The notes: generated by a model from the letters alone, not told the origin. A DNA stretch of 64,000 nucleotides from Calditrichia bacterium (GCA_020635035.1 JACKAO010000005.1:124001-188000), one strand, 5' to 3'. Shown: positions 18,177 to 28,223, counted from the stretch's first letter. Made by a program: numbers and translations.

Positions 18177-18914
18177 TTATTTATGCTTGCTTAAAAACCA
18201 ATCATACAATTCAGGATTTGCATAGGTCTCTGTCCAGCTGTCATGCCCGGCTTCCGGGTAAACTGTGAACCGGACATCGGAACCAACCTTTTTTAAAGCA
18301 TCTACCATTTCCTGCGAACGTCCGATAGGAACAGTATTGTCTTTTGCTCCATGAAAAACCCAGACAGGTAGTTCTTTCAAACGCCACGCTAAACGACTAT
18401 CGCCTCCACCACAGATTGGTGCAATAGCAGCAAATCGTTGTGGTTGATCAGTTGCCCAGGCCCACGTTCCAAAACCGCCCATACTTAATCCGGTCAGATA
18501 AATTCGATTCTGATCTATGGGCAAGTTTTTTAATAAATAATCCAGCATCTTATCCAAATCGGCCACTGACCACCATTGGTCCCGGGGGCATTGCGGAGCT
18601 ACAAGGATAAAAGGAAATTCGGCACCTTCTTTGATGCGGCGAGTTGGTCCATGAATTTTAACTTTTTCAAGATCGTTGCCCTGCTCCCCCCTGCCATGCA
18701 AAAAAATCATTAAGGGCCATGTACTATCCGTTGTGTAATCTTCAGGAAAATATATCAGAAAATTTATATTGAGATCCGTTTGCAGATTGTAGTCTTTCAA
18801 ATGAACTTCCTGCATTAAACTTTCCGTGGGTTTCAGTTCCTGGCGCATTGTTGAACATGAAAAAAGAAATAGCAGCGATAAAATAATTTTAACATTAATT
18901 ACATACCTGGTCAT
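18177..18914 (-). CDS. Alpha/beta hydrolase lipoprotein, CE1/prolyl-oligopeptidase-like esterase
   Basis: The 245-residue protein has a lipoprotein signal (ILSLLFLFSCS, cysteine after the hydrophobic run). WPLMIFLHGRGEQGNDLEKV gives the oxyanion HG motif. The nucleophile elbow is YLTGLSMGGFGTWAWA, and VFHGAKDNTVPIGRS (Asp) and PEAGHDSWTETY (His) complete the triad. This is the phospholipase/carboxylesterase-like group often found in polysaccharide loci, where members remove acyl or feruloyl decorations. It sits between GH3 and the six-hairpin enzyme, likely cleaving substituents from their substrate in the periplasm. Specificity is inferred. Confidence 0.88.
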   Translation of the reverse strand: MTRYVINVKIILSLLFLFSCSTMRQELKPTESLMQEVHLKDYNLQTDLNINFLIYFPEDYTTDSTWPLMIFLHGRGEQGNDLEKVKIHGPTRRIKEGAEFPFILVAPQCPRDQWWSVADLDKMLDYLLKNLPIDQNRIYLTGLSMGGFGTWAWATDQPQRFAAIAPICGGGDSRLAWRLKELPVWVFHGAKDNTVPIGRSQEMVDALKKVGSDVRFTVYPEAGHDSWTETYANPELYDWFLSKHK

Positions 18915-18952
18915 AATAACTTTGCTTTATTTTTAATAGTGCCTTTGTAAAA

Positions 18953-21187
18953 TCAGTTTACAAGCTGGAAACGGCTGGATTTCAGATTTTCTGAATCTGC
19001 TCCGCTGTATATGGTAAACCAGCCTGGTTCTGACTTATAATTCAGATTGCTATCATAAAATTTTAAATTATCCGGTTGGATCACAAATTGTATACTCCTA
19101 CTCTCACCTGATTTAAGAAATATTTTATTAAAAGCAACGAGCTGTTTTACAGGTGGTGTAATCGATCGGACTTCGTCTCTCAGATATAATTGTACTACTT
19201 CCTGGCCATCGTATTTACCGGTATTTTTAACATGAACAGATACAACAATTTTATCACCAGAATGAATCACTTGTTTTTCCGGAACCGGAGCACTGATATC
19301 AAAAGAACTGTAGCCCAAACCATAACCAAAAGGAAATTGCGGGGTCCAGGGTACATCGAGGTATTTTGAACGGAAGAAATCATCTTCAACCGGGGGACGG
19401 CCGGTATTTTTGTGATTATAATAAATGGGAATCTGGCCGGTAACCCTTGGAAATGTGGCTGGTAATTTTCCGGAAGGATTGAAATCGCCAAAAAGTACAT
19501 CAGCAACGGCATGACCCATTTCAACACCCAAAAACCAGCATTCAACTATTACAGGCATTTCATGTGCGATTTGAGATAGTGCTAAAGGTCTGCCGTTCAT
19601 CAACAATATGACTAATGGTTTGCCGGTTCTTTTTAGAATTTGCGCCAGTTTGTTTTGCTCTCCTGGTAATTCAATACTGGATCGATTGGAAGCTTCACCT
19701 GTCATGCGGGCTGTTTCACCTAAAACCAGAATAAATACATCCGTTTCAGGAACTGATTTTTGAATTCTATCTTTAATATCATCCTGATTTTTAAATTCCG
19801 GTAAGTCGTAGGCTGCTTCATAGCCGATGCGAGCGCCGGGCAAGGCTTCTTTAATACCCTGGAGAACCGTAATAACATCTTCTTTACGCCCCTGTCCGCG
19901 CCACGCTCCAAGCGGTGCATCGTTATCCGCAGCTAATGCTCCTACAACAGTAATATTTTTAATTGTTTTTGATAAGGGAAGCAGATGATTGTCATTTTTA
20001 AGTAATACAATCGATTCCCGTGCTACATTTCTGGCAACCTGACGATGTTCATTTGTTAATATATTTTCTTTCTCACGTTCCAGATTATGATAACGGTAAG
20101 GATCATCAAACAGACCAAGTTTATATTTTAAACGTAATACACGGGCCACGGCATTATTTAAAACTTTTTCGCTAACCCGGTTATCAGTGACCGCTGAAGC
20201 CAGTTCTCCTGCATATATATCACTTTCCATGTCAATATCAACACCGGCATTTAACGCCAGAACTCCTGCATCTTCAGGCGTAGCAGCGATGCCATGACGC
20301 TGCAGTTCCATAACCGCTGTAAAATCACTGATAAGCAGCCCTGAGAATCCCCACTGTTGATGCAGAACTTTATTTATCAGGAAATCATTGGCATGCATCG
20401 GAACGCCGTTAACTTCATTAAAAGCCCCCATGAAAGTCTCTACACCGGCATCAACTGCTGCTTTAAAAGGGGGAAGATATATTCCGAACAAAGTTTGCAA
20501 AGACATATCGGCAATATTATAATCACGTCCGCCTTCTGCTGCCCCATAAGCGCAAAAGTGTTTAGCGCAGGCAAGCAAAGTGTTCCCGGCAGAAATATCA
20601 TCCCCCTGGAATCCTTTTACTCTTGCTGTTGCCATTGCCGAACCCAGAAAAGGATCTTCTCCGGAACCTTCTGTTATCCTTCCCCAGCGCGGATCTCTTG
20701 AGATGTCCACCATCGGTGCGAAGGTCCAATGTATACCGGCTGATGTAGCTTCAACAGCAGCAACCCGAGCCGACTGCCCAACCAAATCGGGGTTCCAGCT
20801 GGCAGCTTCCGCCAGGGGTACCGGAAAAATTGTTCGCCAGCCATGAATAACATCCTGTGCAAAAAGCAATGGTATTTTAAGGCGGCTTTCTTCAACTGCA
20901 ATGCGCTGTAATTCGCAGGTTAAAGCGACACCATGAACACCCAGGAATGAACCAAGTGTTCCTTGTTTTACACGTTCTTTATATAACTTTTGAGTCGCTG
21001 CTGCTTGCGGACTATCGCCCCAGGACCAGCGCATTTGTGCAAGCTGACCAAGCTTTTCATTTACAGTCATTTGACTGATTAAATTATCTATTAAAGCTTC
21101 ACCCTGCTGATTTAGTTTAGTCTGTGCATGAATTGCAGATGAGATTAAAAGCAGCAGGAAAACTATTACCTTATGGTTTATTTTCAC
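18953..21187 (-). CDS. Glycoside hydrolase family 3 beta-glucosidase
   Basis: The 744-residue protein has a signal peptide ending near HAQ, so it is periplasmic. The GH3 N-terminal barrel includes LLFAQDVIHGWRTIFPVPLAEAAS, the MVDISRDPRWGRITEGSGEDP signature and CAKHFCAYGA. The catalytic nucleophile is Asp288 in LLISDFTAVMELQRHG. The GH3 C-terminal sandwich (GEQNKLAQILKRTGKPLVILL) and a fibronectin-III-like domain (VQLYLRDEVRSITPPVKQLVAFNK) complete a BglX-like architecture. Such enzymes remove terminal beta-glucose. With GH144-type and GH94 enzymes next door it may act on beta-1,2-linked oligosaccharides, but beta-1,3/1,4 activity cannot be excluded. Confidence 0.95.
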   Translation of the reverse strand: MKINHKVIVFLLLLISSAIHAQTKLNQQGEALIDNLISQMTVNEKLGQLAQMRWSWGDSPQAAATQKLYKERVKQGTLGSFLGVHGVALTCELQRIAVEESRLKIPLLFAQDVIHGWRTIFPVPLAEAASWNPDLVGQSARVAAVEATSAGIHWTFAPMVDISRDPRWGRITEGSGEDPFLGSAMATARVKGFQGDDISAGNTLLACAKHFCAYGAAEGGRDYNIADMSLQTLFGIYLPPFKAAVDAGVETFMGAFNEVNGVPMHANDFLINKVLHQQWGFSGLLISDFTAVMELQRHGIAATPEDAGVLALNAGVDIDMESDIYAGELASAVTDNRVSEKVLNNAVARVLRLKYKLGLFDDPYRYHNLEREKENILTNEHRQVARNVARESIVLLKNDNHLLPLSKTIKNITVVGALAADNDAPLGAWRGQGRKEDVITVLQGIKEALPGARIGYEAAYDLPEFKNQDDIKDRIQKSVPETDVFILVLGETARMTGEASNRSSIELPGEQNKLAQILKRTGKPLVILLMNGRPLALSQIAHEMPVIVECWFLGVEMGHAVADVLFGDFNPSGKLPATFPRVTGQIPIYYNHKNTGRPPVEDDFFRSKYLDVPWTPQFPFGYGLGYSSFDISAPVPEKQVIHSGDKIVVSVHVKNTGKYDGQEVVQLYLRDEVRSITPPVKQLVAFNKIFLKSGESRSIQFVIQPDNLKFYDSNLNYKSEPGWFTIYSGADSENLKSSRFQLVN

Positions 21188-21264
21188 CTTTTATTTATCC
21201 CGGCTAAGTTTTAGCTATTAAACTATAATGAATTAATCTATACCTTATTAAAAAAAGCATCGTT

Positions 21265-22662
21265 TTAAAGTGATTGGAAACCAATAATTTCAAGGCCTTT
21301 ATGTAATAAGGGGTCTTTCATACTGTATTTCCAGATAAGGCCGCTTCTAAGGTTTTCGGCCATAATAATGATTGGACCCTGGTCTATTCCCAGGTAATCT
21401 TTATTATACCAGTTCAGAGTCGGGTTAAAGGAATCCAGAAAGCCGTATTTTCCCCATAATCCTTTTTTACCATACATCTGTTTCATGTGCTTTAATGCTG
21501 CCAACGTTTCCTGTGGAGCAAAAGGAAGCGACCCGCCGGCTGCAGTGGGAGCAATTGTCCCGTCATCGTACTCAATATGATCAGGTCCCGCATTTCCCCT
21601 TGCCGAATAAGTGCGAAATGTGCGGTCATCAAAATTAAACTCACGACCCGGTCCATCACAGGCAGTCCAGCCCCATGTCAAGCTATCATAACCTGTCCAT
21701 TTCATCGGATTGTCGCGGCCATACAAACGTTGCGTCAAAGTTGCACGCCTTGCATTTTCGAAGTAATCGATATTTTTTGTGCGCATATAGTTATCCGCTA
21801 TCCCCCTGAAATCAATAAAAAGGTGTGAATACTGATGACCAAAAAGGGGTTCAAACAGCGCGTGTGCCATTCCCGGATAAGGTTCATCCCAACGGTAATA
21901 GCTCAGCCAGGTCTGATAGCCTTCTTTAGCTTTAGTCATGCCGCTGCCAGCTGCCAAAGCATAAATGTACAATGCTTCATTAAAACCGCGCCAGCCGTGG
22001 CTGTTAAAACCTTTTTCAGGATGCCAGCCCATGGATAATGTAAATGGATATTCGGATTGTTCCGAAAGTGTAAACCAATCCCAATCGATACGCAAAGTCA
22101 GATCATCAACCAGCTTCCGCAGCAATGCTTCATTATCATCTCCGCGGTCAAAATATTGTGCAGCAAATCGCAAACCGGCAATCAGCCATGCTGTATCTAC
22201 GGTTGATAATTCGCATTTCCATTGCCGCTGCCCTTTTTCCATATCCAGAAAATGATAATAAAAACCTTTATATCCTGTAGCGAGCTCGTCTTCGGATTGA
22301 CTGGATGTCATCAAAAAGTTAAGCATATTCAGGGTATACTGAACCGCTTGATCCCGCTCCATCCAACCCCTTTCAACCCCAATTACCCAGGCCGGAACAG
22401 CAAATCCCATAGCCGCAATACTCGCTGGAGAAGTTGCGCTAGAACGGTCTTTAACCAGGCCTAATTCAGGATTTATTTCTTCAAGAAAATATTGCAGGGT
22501 ATAAAACTGAAGTGTGTCCAGGAAAGCTTCATCCTGCCCTGAAAGTGTGTAATCAACCGATTGATAGGGTTTGTAATTTACAGCAGCTGATTCTTTTTCT
22601 GTACAATTCAATACCAGTAAAATACTGATTGTAAAAATTATATTGAACCGGATTGAGTTCAT
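21265..22662 (-). CDS. Glucoamylase-like (GH144-type) lipoprotein, putative endo-beta-1,2-glucanase
   Basis: The 465-residue protein belongs to the glucoamylase-like Pfam group (PF10091). Characteristic parts are GFYYHFLDME, ELSTVDTAWLIAGLRFAAQYFD, GWHPEKGFNSHGWRGFNEALYIYALAAG and DDGTIAPTAAGGSLPFAPQETLAAL, then GIDQGPIIIMAENL. Characterised GH144 members hydrolyse beta-1,2-glucan. The ATG at 22662 with AGGAAG upstream is preferred to 22692, which lies inside the GH94 gene. The N-terminus (FTISILLVLNC) is a lipoprotein signal. It is co-transcribed after GH94 and before GH3, and paralogous to 26613-28223, which instead has a sorting domain. Confidence 0.9.
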   Translation of the reverse strand: MNSIRFNIIFTISILLVLNCTEKESAAVNYKPYQSVDYTLSGQDEAFLDTLQFYTLQYFLEEINPELGLVKDRSSATSPASIAAMGFAVPAWVIGVERGWMERDQAVQYTLNMLNFLMTSSQSEDELATGYKGFYYHFLDMEKGQRQWKCELSTVDTAWLIAGLRFAAQYFDRGDDNEALLRKLVDDLTLRIDWDWFTLSEQSEYPFTLSMGWHPEKGFNSHGWRGFNEALYIYALAAGSGMTKAKEGYQTWLSYYRWDEPYPGMAHALFEPLFGHQYSHLFIDFRGIADNYMRTKNIDYFENARRATLTQRLYGRDNPMKWTGYDSLTWGWTACDGPGREFNFDDRTFRTYSARGNAGPDHIEYDDGTIAPTAAGGSLPFAPQETLAALKHMKQMYGKKGLWGKYGFLDSFNPTLNWYNKDYLGIDQGPIIIMAENLRSGLIWKYSMKDPLLHKGLEIIGFQSL

Positions 22663-22678
22663 ATTATCTTCCTGTTTT

Positions 22679-25093
22679 CTAGATACCTTCAAGAATTATT
22701 TCAACCTGGTATGTACCCGGTTGTTGCGGTGGAATCAAATTAGAGTTTATTTTTTTACCATCCAGTAAAATCGATTTAACGCCGCCCGTTTTATGCTCAG
22801 GGTTTTTAATCGAAATGTTGAACACTGCTCCCCGGAAATTCCTTGTTACGGACAACTGATCCCAATGTGCAGGAATGCAGGGATCAATTAATAATCCGTT
22901 AAAAGAAGCCTTAACACCGCAAATCGCTTCATGAGCAATACTGAAAAGCCAGCCTGCTGAACCGGTATACCAGGACCAGCCTGCACGGCCATAGTATGGT
23001 GAATCTTTGCCATCAACATTGCCCGGTAAAACATAAGGCTCTGCCTGGTAACGATCGGCATCTTTTTCTGATTGCAGGATCGGGTTTAGTTTATGGAAAA
23101 TCCGCAGCGCGTCATCGGGCATTTTTTGTTCGGCCATCGCCAAAACACCCCAGGTGGATGCATGTGTGTAGACACCGCCATTTTCACGCAGACCCGGCGC
23201 ATATCGCGTAATGTAGCCGATAAAAGGATCGCTTTTTGAAAATGCCGGTTGAAAAAGCTGGAAGCCATTATCCGATTCCAAATGTTCAAGCATTGCTGAA
23301 CTGATCATTTTGCGACGTTCATCATCGGCAACTCCCGATAAAATCGCCCAGGTTTGCGACATAAGATAAATTTTGCATTCTTCCTGAGAAGGATCACCGA
23401 TTGGTGTGCCGTCATCTTTTGTTGCGGCAATATACCAGTGCCCGTTCCAGCCATGAGTATTTAATGCATTCTTTAGTAACGATGCACGTTCAGCATAATA
23501 TGCTGCCTTTTGCGGATCAGGATCGGGAGTGAGATTAGTCAATATTTTTTGCCAGCGATTTAAAATTTCGTATAAAAACATTCCCAGCCAGATACTTTCG
23601 CCTTTCCAATCCAGGCCAACAGCACTGAACCCATCACACCAGTCTCCTTCACCGATTAATGGCAGACCACGCTCACTGAAACGTTTCAAAACCACATCAA
23701 TCGCCCGGATGCAATGTTCCTGAAGTGATGCTTTATCACCATCATAGAAAGGCTCCACATCACGCAGACAGGCACTATTACCGCTTTCATAAATATATTT
23801 TGTAAGCATAAAAGGCATCCACAGCAGATCATCGGTCATGCCGGTACGTAAGCCCTGCTCCGACAGCGGATGCCACCAGTGCAGAACGGTTCCTTCTTTA
23901 AACTGATGCCGGGAATTCAACTTAACATGCTCAAGCATCTTTTGCGGATCAAGCGGCAGCCAAACCTGGCTCGTCTGCATCTGGTCACGGTAACCAAAGG
24001 CGCCTGATTGCTGAAAATATCCCGTTCGTGCCCACAGATGCCCTGATATAGCCTGGTACTTTAACCAGACGTTCGTAAGCAAATTAAAAGCTGCATCAGG
24101 TGTTTTTACATTTACACGACCCGTTAATTCTTTCCAGAAATCTTTAACATTGTGAAGTTCCTGTTCGCAGTTTTTTACATCATGATAATAGTTGCAAAGC
24201 TTCTGTGCTTCATTCAGGGAATCATTAGTATCATTTTTATCGAGTTGTCCGAGTAGAAATACAACCGTTTGTTCATTCCCGGATTCAATTTCCAGATTAC
24301 CGGCCAGGCTGGCAACAGCGTCCTGAAAACGGCCTGATTTTTTCGTAAAAGTTCCCTGTTTAATCCCTTTTGGGTTATGATAGCCGCCATGCCGCCCAAG
24401 CAGGTCATCTTTACTGCAATCCCAGCCAGCTGCATCACAATTAATGGAATGAAACCCAACATATGGCCAATCTGTGTTCCAGTGTCCCCTTTCGGTTGGA
24501 ATTTCCCACAATGTTTTTGTTGCCGTAATAAGATTGTTTTGCGGGACGAATTTCGTCTCAATAAAAATTTTATGGAATTCCCGGTTAACATCGGGGGCGG
24601 CCCCCAGATTCCATTCCAGGTATGAACTAAGTTGCAGTTTTTTTGTTTTCGCTGATGTGTTTTTAATTTTTACAAGCCAGATCTCCAGCGGTGCATCCTT
24701 GGCAGCAAAAAGCGTCCAGCTGGTTTCAATATCATCAAATTTTTGTTCAAAAACAGTATATCCAAGTCCATGACGAACCTGGTATTTTTTATATTCTGCC
24801 TGCACAGGCTGCCAGGATAATGATCGCAGAGTTCCTTTCTCAACATCACGCAGATAAAGCCATTTCCCCCAGTCATCCTTAATCAGATCCTGATTCCAAC
24901 GGGTAAGCCGGTTTAGTGAAACGTGCGTTTTCCAGCTGAAACCGCCGCCGGCCTGACTGACGACCAGTCCAAAATCTCCATTGCTGATAACATTTACCCA
25001 TGGGCGTGGAGTATCAGGGTTTGTAATAACAAACTCAAAACCATCTTCACTGAAATAGCCATACTTGTTTTTAAACATTTCCAGTTTATTCAT
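22679..25093 (-). CDS. Glycoside hydrolase family 94 phosphorylase (cytoplasmic)
   Basis: The 804-residue protein has no signal peptide and the standard GH94 layout: an N-terminal beta-sandwich (KYGYFSEDGFEFVITNPDTPRPW, HVSLNRLTRWNQD) and an (alpha/alpha)6 barrel (GAFGYRDQMQTSQVWL, LHWWHPLSEQGLRTGMTDDLLW). The general-acid region is GEGDWCDGFSAVG, with the DWxD Asp near residue 484. GH94 enzymes split beta-glucosides with phosphate to give glucose 1-phosphate; the family includes cellobiose, cellobionate, laminaribiose and beta-1,2-oligoglucan phosphorylases. Pairing with GH144-type enzymes favours sophoro-oligosaccharides. The N-terminal wording is not that of typical cellobiose phosphorylases. 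Confidence 0.9.
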   Translation of the reverse strand: MNKLEMFKNKYGYFSEDGFEFVITNPDTPRPWVNVISNGDFGLVVSQAGGGFSWKTHVSLNRLTRWNQDLIKDDWGKWLYLRDVEKGTLRSLSWQPVQAEYKKYQVRHGLGYTVFEQKFDDIETSWTLFAAKDAPLEIWLVKIKNTSAKTKKLQLSSYLEWNLGAAPDVNREFHKIFIETKFVPQNNLITATKTLWEIPTERGHWNTDWPYVGFHSINCDAAGWDCSKDDLLGRHGGYHNPKGIKQGTFTKKSGRFQDAVASLAGNLEIESGNEQTVVFLLGQLDKNDTNDSLNEAQKLCNYYHDVKNCEQELHNVKDFWKELTGRVNVKTPDAAFNLLTNVWLKYQAISGHLWARTGYFQQSGAFGYRDQMQTSQVWLPLDPQKMLEHVKLNSRHQFKEGTVLHWWHPLSEQGLRTGMTDDLLWMPFMLTKYIYESGNSACLRDVEPFYDGDKASLQEHCIRAIDVVLKRFSERGLPLIGEGDWCDGFSAVGLDWKGESIWLGMFLYEILNRWQKILTNLTPDPDPQKAAYYAERASLLKNALNTHGWNGHWYIAATKDDGTPIGDPSQEECKIYLMSQTWAILSGVADDERRKMISSAMLEHLESDNGFQLFQPAFSKSDPFIGYITRYAPGLRENGGVYTHASTWGVLAMAEQKMPDDALRIFHKLNPILQSEKDADRYQAEPYVLPGNVDGKDSPYYGRAGWSWYTGSAGWLFSIAHEAICGVKASFNGLLIDPCIPAHWDQLSVTRNFRGAVFNISIKNPEHKTGGVKSILLDGKKINSNLIPPQQPGTYQVEIILEGI

Positions 25094-25137
25094 TTACACC
25101 TCGTGTCAAACCTTGTTAATAAAAACCGGTACAACCT

Positions 25138-26574
25138 TTATCGGTCGTCCAGAGTCAATAGCGGAAAACCCGGAGTCGCTAATGGAAAAGGAACATTTTT
25201 CTGGAGAGCAAAAAGCTGAACATCAGCGATGTCCGTTTCTGCGAGCATTTTCTCATTTATCTGTATTCTTTCTTTATAAGCATTACGCAAATCACGCACC
25301 TTCCTATCCAGGTATTCCAGGTCATTCATTTGCCCATCATTTTTTTGCGATAATAGTTGCTCACGCATCATTACAGTATAAAAATAATCTCTCCATAGCC
25401 GTTCGCTTCGTTGTATCTGCTCATCCTTGTCATAGCCTTTTTCGTAAGCATCTTCGGTTAAATAACGGTCGCGTATCATATCTGCCAGCGCGAATTTGAG
25501 TTGTTCTCCGAACTCTTTTTTTGCAAACTTCTTTTGCCTGAAAACCAAAGGATGAACTGTCATTTCAGCAAGTATTTTATCTATTGTCCAGCGCTTATCA
25601 TTAACACGCAGTACAATCTGACTTTCGAATTTCCCTGAAGAGTTTCTTAGGGAATCAAGCCGTACTTCCTGCATCATTCTTTGAGAAGGATCATTTAAAA
25701 AATCAGTATCGGAATCTTCACGTAATAATACCGGTCCCAGCATATTTATCAAAGGAATTAGACCCTGCGTTTCAAAAACAATGCTTTTCCCGGCCATCAG
25801 CTCTGCAACAACCTGCTCATATTTTTCTCCGGCAGCGGCATTTTGCAAATATTTACCGATCTCATCTTTTATTTGAGTGATCTCTGTTTCCGAAGAAATT
25901 ACCCTGTTTTCCCAACTGTCCACTTTAAAGAAAAAAACCCGGTCATCGGATCTTTTTACAGGTCCTATAAGTTGACCCGGTTCGGTGCGATTTACATACA
26001 ACGCATCAAAAAGTTCTGTATTAAAAACATCTTTCCAGCCGATGTGCTGCTGTGGTATTTTCTGCCCGGGATAAATGCTATTAAATGTTTGTTCAAACAT
26101 CTGCGGTTGCTTCTGCAGGATGGAATTTAACGAATCGTAATTGACTGCAGATGAAACGTCAAAATGTTGCAGCTGGTAAATCCTTCCGGCAGCATCACTT
26201 ATTTTTTGAACAGTCTGCTCATCAACTTTTACATGGTCAAGTGCATTTTTTTTGTAATGCAGCGATCGCATTTTTTGTTCTTTAATCCCCGTTACATAAG
26301 CAGCCAGTTTTTCATTGTTTCTTATGTTGATATTTTTTTCAGCCTCAAGTGCCAGTATTTTTTCTGCAATCAGGGTATTCAGGATCAGCCTTTTCTGATC
26401 GCCGGCATCTTTAAAAAGTGCCGGGCGTATCGTAAGTTCTGCCCGGTCTTTAAAATCTTCCAGATATATATTTTTATTTTCAACAGAAGCAAGTATAGGG
26501 GTCTGTTTTTTTTCCGATACACAAGCAGAGAGAACGAAAAAAAACAAAGATATGATTAGAATTTTGGACTTCAT
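25138..26574 (-). CDS. PpiC/SurA-like peptidyl-prolyl isomerase lipoprotein
   Basis: The 478-residue lipoprotein (ISLFFFVLSAC) resembles SurA/PrsA-type foldases. Its chaperone-like N-terminus (NKNIYLEDFKDRAELT, KRLILNTLIAEKILALEAEK) is followed by a divergent parvulin-like segment around residues 145-260, with YPGQKIPQQHIGWKD, PGQLIGPVKRSDDRVFFFKV and an ENR end. A helical C-terminal region completes it. The active-site residues of parvulins are not all obvious, so it may be a pure chaperone. It lies inside the utilisation region between the secreted GH144-type enzyme and GH94. It probably helps fold or insert the large exported proteins of the locus. Confidence 0.75.
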   Translation of the reverse strand: MKSKILIISLFFFVLSACVSEKKQTPILASVENKNIYLEDFKDRAELTIRPALFKDAGDQKRLILNTLIAEKILALEAEKNINIRNNEKLAAYVTGIKEQKMRSLHYKKNALDHVKVDEQTVQKISDAAGRIYQLQHFDVSSAVNYDSLNSILQKQPQMFEQTFNSIYPGQKIPQQHIGWKDVFNTELFDALYVNRTEPGQLIGPVKRSDDRVFFFKVDSWENRVISSETEITQIKDEIGKYLQNAAAGEKYEQVVAELMAGKSIVFETQGLIPLINMLGPVLLREDSDTDFLNDPSQRMMQEVRLDSLRNSSGKFESQIVLRVNDKRWTIDKILAEMTVHPLVFRQKKFAKKEFGEQLKFALADMIRDRYLTEDAYEKGYDKDEQIQRSERLWRDYFYTVMMREQLLSQKNDGQMNDLEYLDRKVRDLRNAYKERIQINEKMLAETDIADVQLFALQKNVPFPLATPGFPLLTLDDR

Positions 26575-26612
26575 AACCTATAATAAAAATCCATCCGGAT
26601 TGGGGTTTATCA

Positions 26613-28223
26613 TTATTTAATCAGCAACATACGCCTGGTAAACTCAGAATCTCTTGCACGGAGTTTGTAAAAGTATATGCCGCTTGTTAAATCTTCTGTA
26701 TTTATTCTTATCGTGTGTTTTCCCGGGCTGACAAATTCGTTAAACGCTGTAATAACTTCCCTTCCGCTGATATCATATATAACGAGACGGGCTTGTGTAC
26801 TGACGGGTATGTCGAAAGCAATCGATGTCCATCCGTTGAACGGATTGGGGTAGTTTTGATCAAGAGAAAACAAGTGTGGTATTTTTTCTTGGTCTTTGAT
26901 AGATGCGGTTAAAGTAAATCCGGCTTTATCCAATCCTGCGCTTATGTATTCATTATGCATAAAATCATCCCAAACGCCGGCGTTAAAATAGTTTTCGATC
27001 ATCATAATAATCGGACCTTCATCAATCCCGATTACATCGGATGCCCACCAGTCTTCACCTATATTAAAAGCATCGCGAAAACCATACTCTTTCCAGATTT
27101 TTGCCTGGTAGTTATCATACATGAAACGCAGGGAAGCAATCGATTCTTGTGGAGTAAATGCGATGGACCCGCCCACAGCTGTCGGCGAAATCGTGCCATC
27201 ATCATTTTGTGCCGGCGGAGCTCCACGCGCAATATACCCATTTGGCCCGTCACCGGCAGTCAGTCCCCAAATGTTTTCGCCGTAACCGGAAAATCCGCCC
27301 GGATTTGCAATGCAATAAGCGCGTTGAGCCAGTGTTGCTCTGCGGGAATTTTCAAAATAGGTGATTCCTTTATTTCGCATATATTCATCCTGAATATTGC
27401 GGAAATCAATCCAGCAATGCGAATACTGATGACCAAACAAAGGTGGAAAAGTTACATATTCGAAACCATAAAAACTTTGCCAGTCGTAGCCTGTAGTCCA
27501 GGCTTTCCAGATGCTTGCCGGAGATGGGTGCGTAGGTGAGCCAAGTGCCAGAATATTCATTATCATAGCTTCGTTATAGCCGCGCCACCAGGCATTAATA
27601 AACCCGGTCTCAGGATTCCAGCCAAGGGTAATATTAGGAGAAAAATTGCGCATGAATTCCCAATCCACCCGGAAATAGATTGAATCAGCTAACTGACGGA
27701 TTAAAACTTCATCGTCTGCCTGTCCGTCAAAATATTCCTGTGCATGCAGAATACCTGCCAGCAGGAGTCCCGTATCTATTGAAGATAACTCACTGTTCCA
27801 GGCACGGGCTGCTGTATTCATATCCAGGAAGTGATAGAAAAATCCTTTGTAACCAATGTAACCTGAAGCATCGCGTCCCTGGGGTTTAGTCCAGAAAGTA
27901 TTCAGGGTGGTCTTGACTCGATCTATGGCATCCTGACGGCTTACCCAGCCATGATCAACTGCAATACAAATTGCAGAAAGGCCAAATCCTACAGAAGCGA
28001 TACTACAGGGGGAACCCGGAGTATCCCTGTCCTTAATTAAACCGTTTGACGGGTTTGCTTCGTTCCAGAAAAAATCAAAACATGCCTTTTGAACCATCTC
28101 CAGAAAAGTAGAATCACTCATGACAGCACCATTAAGCGGATCAACTTCGGCACAGACCTTTGCTGAACCTGAAAGAATAACAATCAATGTAAAAATGTAT
28201 ATGAACCCGGATAAAAATTTCAT
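26613..28223 (-). CDS. Glucoamylase-like (GH144-type) enzyme with type IX sorting domain
   Basis: The protein is about 536 residues from the ATG at 28223; a longer reading from 28235 has a poorer site. A signal peptide is followed by the PF10091 domain: GFFYHFLDMN, ELSSIDTGLLLAGILHAQEYFD, GWNPETGFINAWWRGYNEAM, DDGTISPTAVGGSIAFTPQESIASL and GIDEGPIIMMIENYF. The last roughly 85 residues form a type IX sorting domain (LDQNYPNPFNGWTSIAFDIP, then TSGIYFYKLRARD). It is predicted to be secreted or surface-bound, making the first cut on the polymer outside the cell, while its lipoprotein paralogue works downstream. Beta-1,2-glucan is the expected substrate by family. Confidence 0.9.
   Translation of the reverse strand: MKFLSGFIYIFTLIVILSGSAKVCAEVDPLNGAVMSDSTFLEMVQKACFDFFWNEANPSNGLIKDRDTPGSPCSIASVGFGLSAICIAVDHGWVSRQDAIDRVKTTLNTFWTKPQGRDASGYIGYKGFFYHFLDMNTAARAWNSELSSIDTGLLLAGILHAQEYFDGQADDEVLIRQLADSIYFRVDWEFMRNFSPNITLGWNPETGFINAWWRGYNEAMIMNILALGSPTHPSPASIWKAWTTGYDWQSFYGFEYVTFPPLFGHQYSHCWIDFRNIQDEYMRNKGITYFENSRRATLAQRAYCIANPGGFSGYGENIWGLTAGDGPNGYIARGAPPAQNDDGTISPTAVGGSIAFTPQESIASLRFMYDNYQAKIWKEYGFRDAFNIGEDWWASDVIGIDEGPIIMMIENYFNAGVWDDFMHNEYISAGLDKAGFTLTASIKDQEKIPHLFSLDQNYPNPFNGWTSIAFDIPVSTQARLVIYDISGREVITAFNEFVSPGKHTIRINTEDLTSGIYFYKLRARDSEFTRRMLLIK

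Noticed and set aside
22663..22692. Upstream ATG start for the GH144-type lipoprotein
   Set aside because: It lies within the GH94 gene, has no ribosome-binding site, and would put charged residues before the lipoprotein signal; the ATG at 22662 has AGGAAG upstream.
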